Shown here: positions 5,617 through 7,138 of the stretch, piece by piece | How positions within the stretch are numbered: the first letter of the stretch is position 1 | Layout: each line of letters opens with the position of its first letter | Source of the DNA: Pirellulaceae bacterium | Lineage (GTDB): Bacteria; Planctomycetota; Planctomycetia; Pirellulales; Pirellulaceae | Length of the DNA stretch: 7,138 bases | Direction: 5' to 3' | NCBI GenBank assembly: GCA_013002105.1 | Contig: JABDKS010001048.1 | Coordinates: 1 to 7,138 of the forward strand | The notes under the pieces: model-generated | Seen by the model: the letters and a program-made list of their open reading frames with translations, nothing else | Databases searched by the model: none | What the model was told of the DNA's origin: nothing | Translations under genes and position numbers: made by a program

Positions 5617-7138
5617 TTGTCACCATGCTCGTCGCAGTGAGCGGTCTCTTGCTGGGCAGTGTTCGGGTGCGTGGTATTGGACTGGGACCTGCCGGTGTGC
5701 TATTCGCGGGGATTTTGTTTGGACATTTTGGTGCTTCGATCGATCCAGAGATCGCGGAATTTACCAAAGAGTTCGGACTGATCTTGTTTGTCTTCACGAT
5801 CGGACTCCAACTTGGGCCTGGCGTCGTTGAGCTTTGGAAGAAGCAAGGCATATTGCTTAATGCGATGGCGTTTGCGATCGTGGTCCAGGCCGTCGCATTG
5901 ATCAGCTTTTTCTTGACTCTGCTAGATCTGCCCGCGCTAACAGCGGCCGGACTATTCAGTGGCGCGACGACAAATACTCCCTCGTTGGGTGCCGCAGAAC
6001 AGGCGGCATCGTCATTGCAGGGGAGCGAAAGTCTCGGTGGAATCGAATCGCTTGCTTCGGCGTACGCCGTCGCCTATCCCGGCGGTATCATTGGGATCAT
6101 CGCTTCCATGCTGCTGATTCGACGGGTATTCGGTGTCGATGTCCGCAAAGAAGCGTCGCAGCTGAATGAGCGGGACAAAAGCGATCACGACCCGATCCAG
6201 CGCCGCTCGGTCGTTGTTGATAACCCTCACTTAGGCTCGATTCCGTTCGGCCAGATACCAGGGATCGAGGAGACTGGCGTTCGCGTGTCACGAATCAGGC
6301 GTTGTGGCGAAGACATCGTGCATGCGGCGACCGACGAATCAGAACTGCACGACGGTGACGTTGTTCAGGTCATCGGAACAAGCAGCGGACTAGATCGTTT
6401 TACACCCATCATCGGCCATGCCGTGGATGTCGACCTGATGCAGTCGTCCGGTGAAGTCGACTATCGACGCGTCTTTGTAACGGAACCGCGGGCCTTGCGG
6501 AAAACTTTGCGCGAGCTATCACTCGATCACGTATTCAATGCAACCGTGACGCGAATCATTCGCTCCGGCGTCGAAATGACCGCACGCGGGTCGAGCCGCT
6601 TTCACTACGGTGACATCGCGCATATTGTCGGTGACAAAGAGTCGCTCGACCGGGTGACCGAGTTCTTGGGTAACTCGGGTAAGTCGATGAACGAGACACG
6701 GTTTTCGCCACTTTTCTTCGGCATTGCGATCGGTGTTATTGCGGGCATGATTCCGTTTCAATTACCTGGAGTTCCCTTTCCTATCCGTCTCGGGTTCGCC
6801 GGCGGACCGCTCGTGGCAGCCATCGTGTTGAGTCTGATCGGGAGCGTGGGCAAGGTCGTCTGGTACATTCCCTACTCTGCGAATCTTGCCTTGCGTGAGC
6901 TAGGAATCATTCTCTTTTTGGCGTGCGCAGGTTTGGGTGCTGGACGTACATTCTTTGCCGCCGCCCTCAGTTTGGAGGGCTTGATGTGGATGATCGTTGG
7001 GATCGTCGTCACAATGATACCGCTTCTGACAACGGGAATCGTTGCCAGAATTTTTTGGAAACAGAACTACTTGACGATCTGCGGCGTGATTGCCGGGAGC
7101 ATGACCGATCCACCGGCGCTTGCATTTGCAAATTCGCT
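5592..7138 (+). CDS. yidE: AspT/YidE/YbjL-family transporter with two RCK_C domains, 3' end missing
   Basis: The frame is open to the window end (515 complete codons); about 35-40 residues are probably missing compared with E. coli YidE (553 residues), which I recognise as a close match along the whole length. Architecture: an N-terminal membrane half (about 1-180) with GLILFVFTIGLQLGPG and the conserved GATTNTPSLGAAEQ (124-137); a cytoplasmic insert with two RCK_C/TrkA-C domains (about 205-275 and 290-362); and a C-terminal membrane half (about 371 onward) with SANLALRELGIILFL and GSMTDPPALAFAN (502-514). The family (Asp-Al_Ex, TIGR01625) includes the aspartate/alanine exchanger AspT and the glutamate exporter YbjL; YidE itself has no firm substrate, so a small-anion or amino-acid antiporter is the safest description. 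The GTG at 5592 aligns with the YidE N-terminus, and an in-frame TGA at 5541-5543 limits any longer form. ATG 5625 would cut into the first membrane helix. The upstream ribosome binding site is weak, and the start sits inside an inverted repeat. Confidence 0.93.
   Translation, partial: MSSIAFAILVTMLVAVSGLLLGSVRVRGIGLGPAGVLFAGILFGHFGASIDPEIAEFTKEFGLILFVFTIGLQLGPGVVELWKKQGILLNAMAFAIVVQAVALISFFLTLLDLPALTAAGLFSGATTNTPSLGAAEQAASSLQGSESLGGIESLASAYAVAYPGGIIGIIASMLLIRRVFGVDVRKEASQLNERDKSDHDPIQRRSVVVDNPHLGSIPFGQIPGIEETGVRVSRIRRCGEDIVHAATDESELHDGDVVQVIGTSSGLDRFTPIIGHAVDVDLMQSSGEVDYRRVFVTEPRALRKTLRELSLDHVFNATVTRIIRSGVEMTARGSSRFHYGDIAHIVGDKESLDRVTEFLGNSGKSMNETRFSPLFFGIAIGVIAGMIPFQLPGVPFPIRLGFAGGPLVAAIVLSLIGSVGKVVWYIPYSANLALRELGIILFLACAGLGAGRTFFAAALSLEGLMWMIVGIVVTMIPLLTTGIVARIFWKQNYLTICGVIAGSMTDPPALAFANS

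Overview
The window looks like chromosomal DNA from a planctomycete of the Pirellulaceae, of the Rhodopirellula type. The evidence is the C-terminal haem-binding module of the 'Pirellula/Verrucomicrobium' type at the left edge, moderate GC content, use of GTG starts and loosely packed genes. This placement is inferred from gene content; no rRNA or other marker gene is present.

Layout. (1) Bases 1-1254, plus strand: the 3' end of a large secreted or periplasmic protein with a helical repeat region followed by a CXXCH cytochrome c domain. (2) 1255-1650: a non-coding stretch between convergent genes, with a possible terminator for the leftward operon. (3) 5204 down to 1651, minus strand: four tightly arranged genes, in transcription order two small proteins that are each a pair of CBS domains, a circularly permuted ATP-grasp protein (DUF404/407 type, COG2308), and an alpha-E protein (DUF403, COG2307). 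(4) 5205-5591: a divergent intergenic region with three 20-bp direct repeats next to the first CBS gene, an orphan terminator-like hairpin, and an 11-bp inverted repeat that encloses the start codon of the rightward gene. (5) 5592-7138, plus strand: an AspT/YidE/YbjL-family transporter with two internal RCK_C (TrkA-C) domains, cut by the window end about 35-40 residues before its expected C-terminus.

How the genes may work together. The ATP-grasp plus alpha-E pair is a known but experimentally unresolved module, predicted from comparative genomics to act as an amide- or peptide-ligase system that often travels with a transglutaminase and a proteasome-like peptidase. Here neither of those partners is adjacent. 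Two CBS-pair proteins, probable adenine-nucleotide sensors, lie upstream on the same strand instead. Only one of the four CBS repeats keeps the full ribose-binding signature. The divergent transporter carries ligand-binding RCK_C domains, so the locus may be under nucleotide or metabolite control, but that link is inference.

Most worth following up are the CBS-CBS-ATP-grasp-alphaE arrangement, the 20-bp repeat cluster, and the start-codon-enclosing hairpin of the transporter gene.
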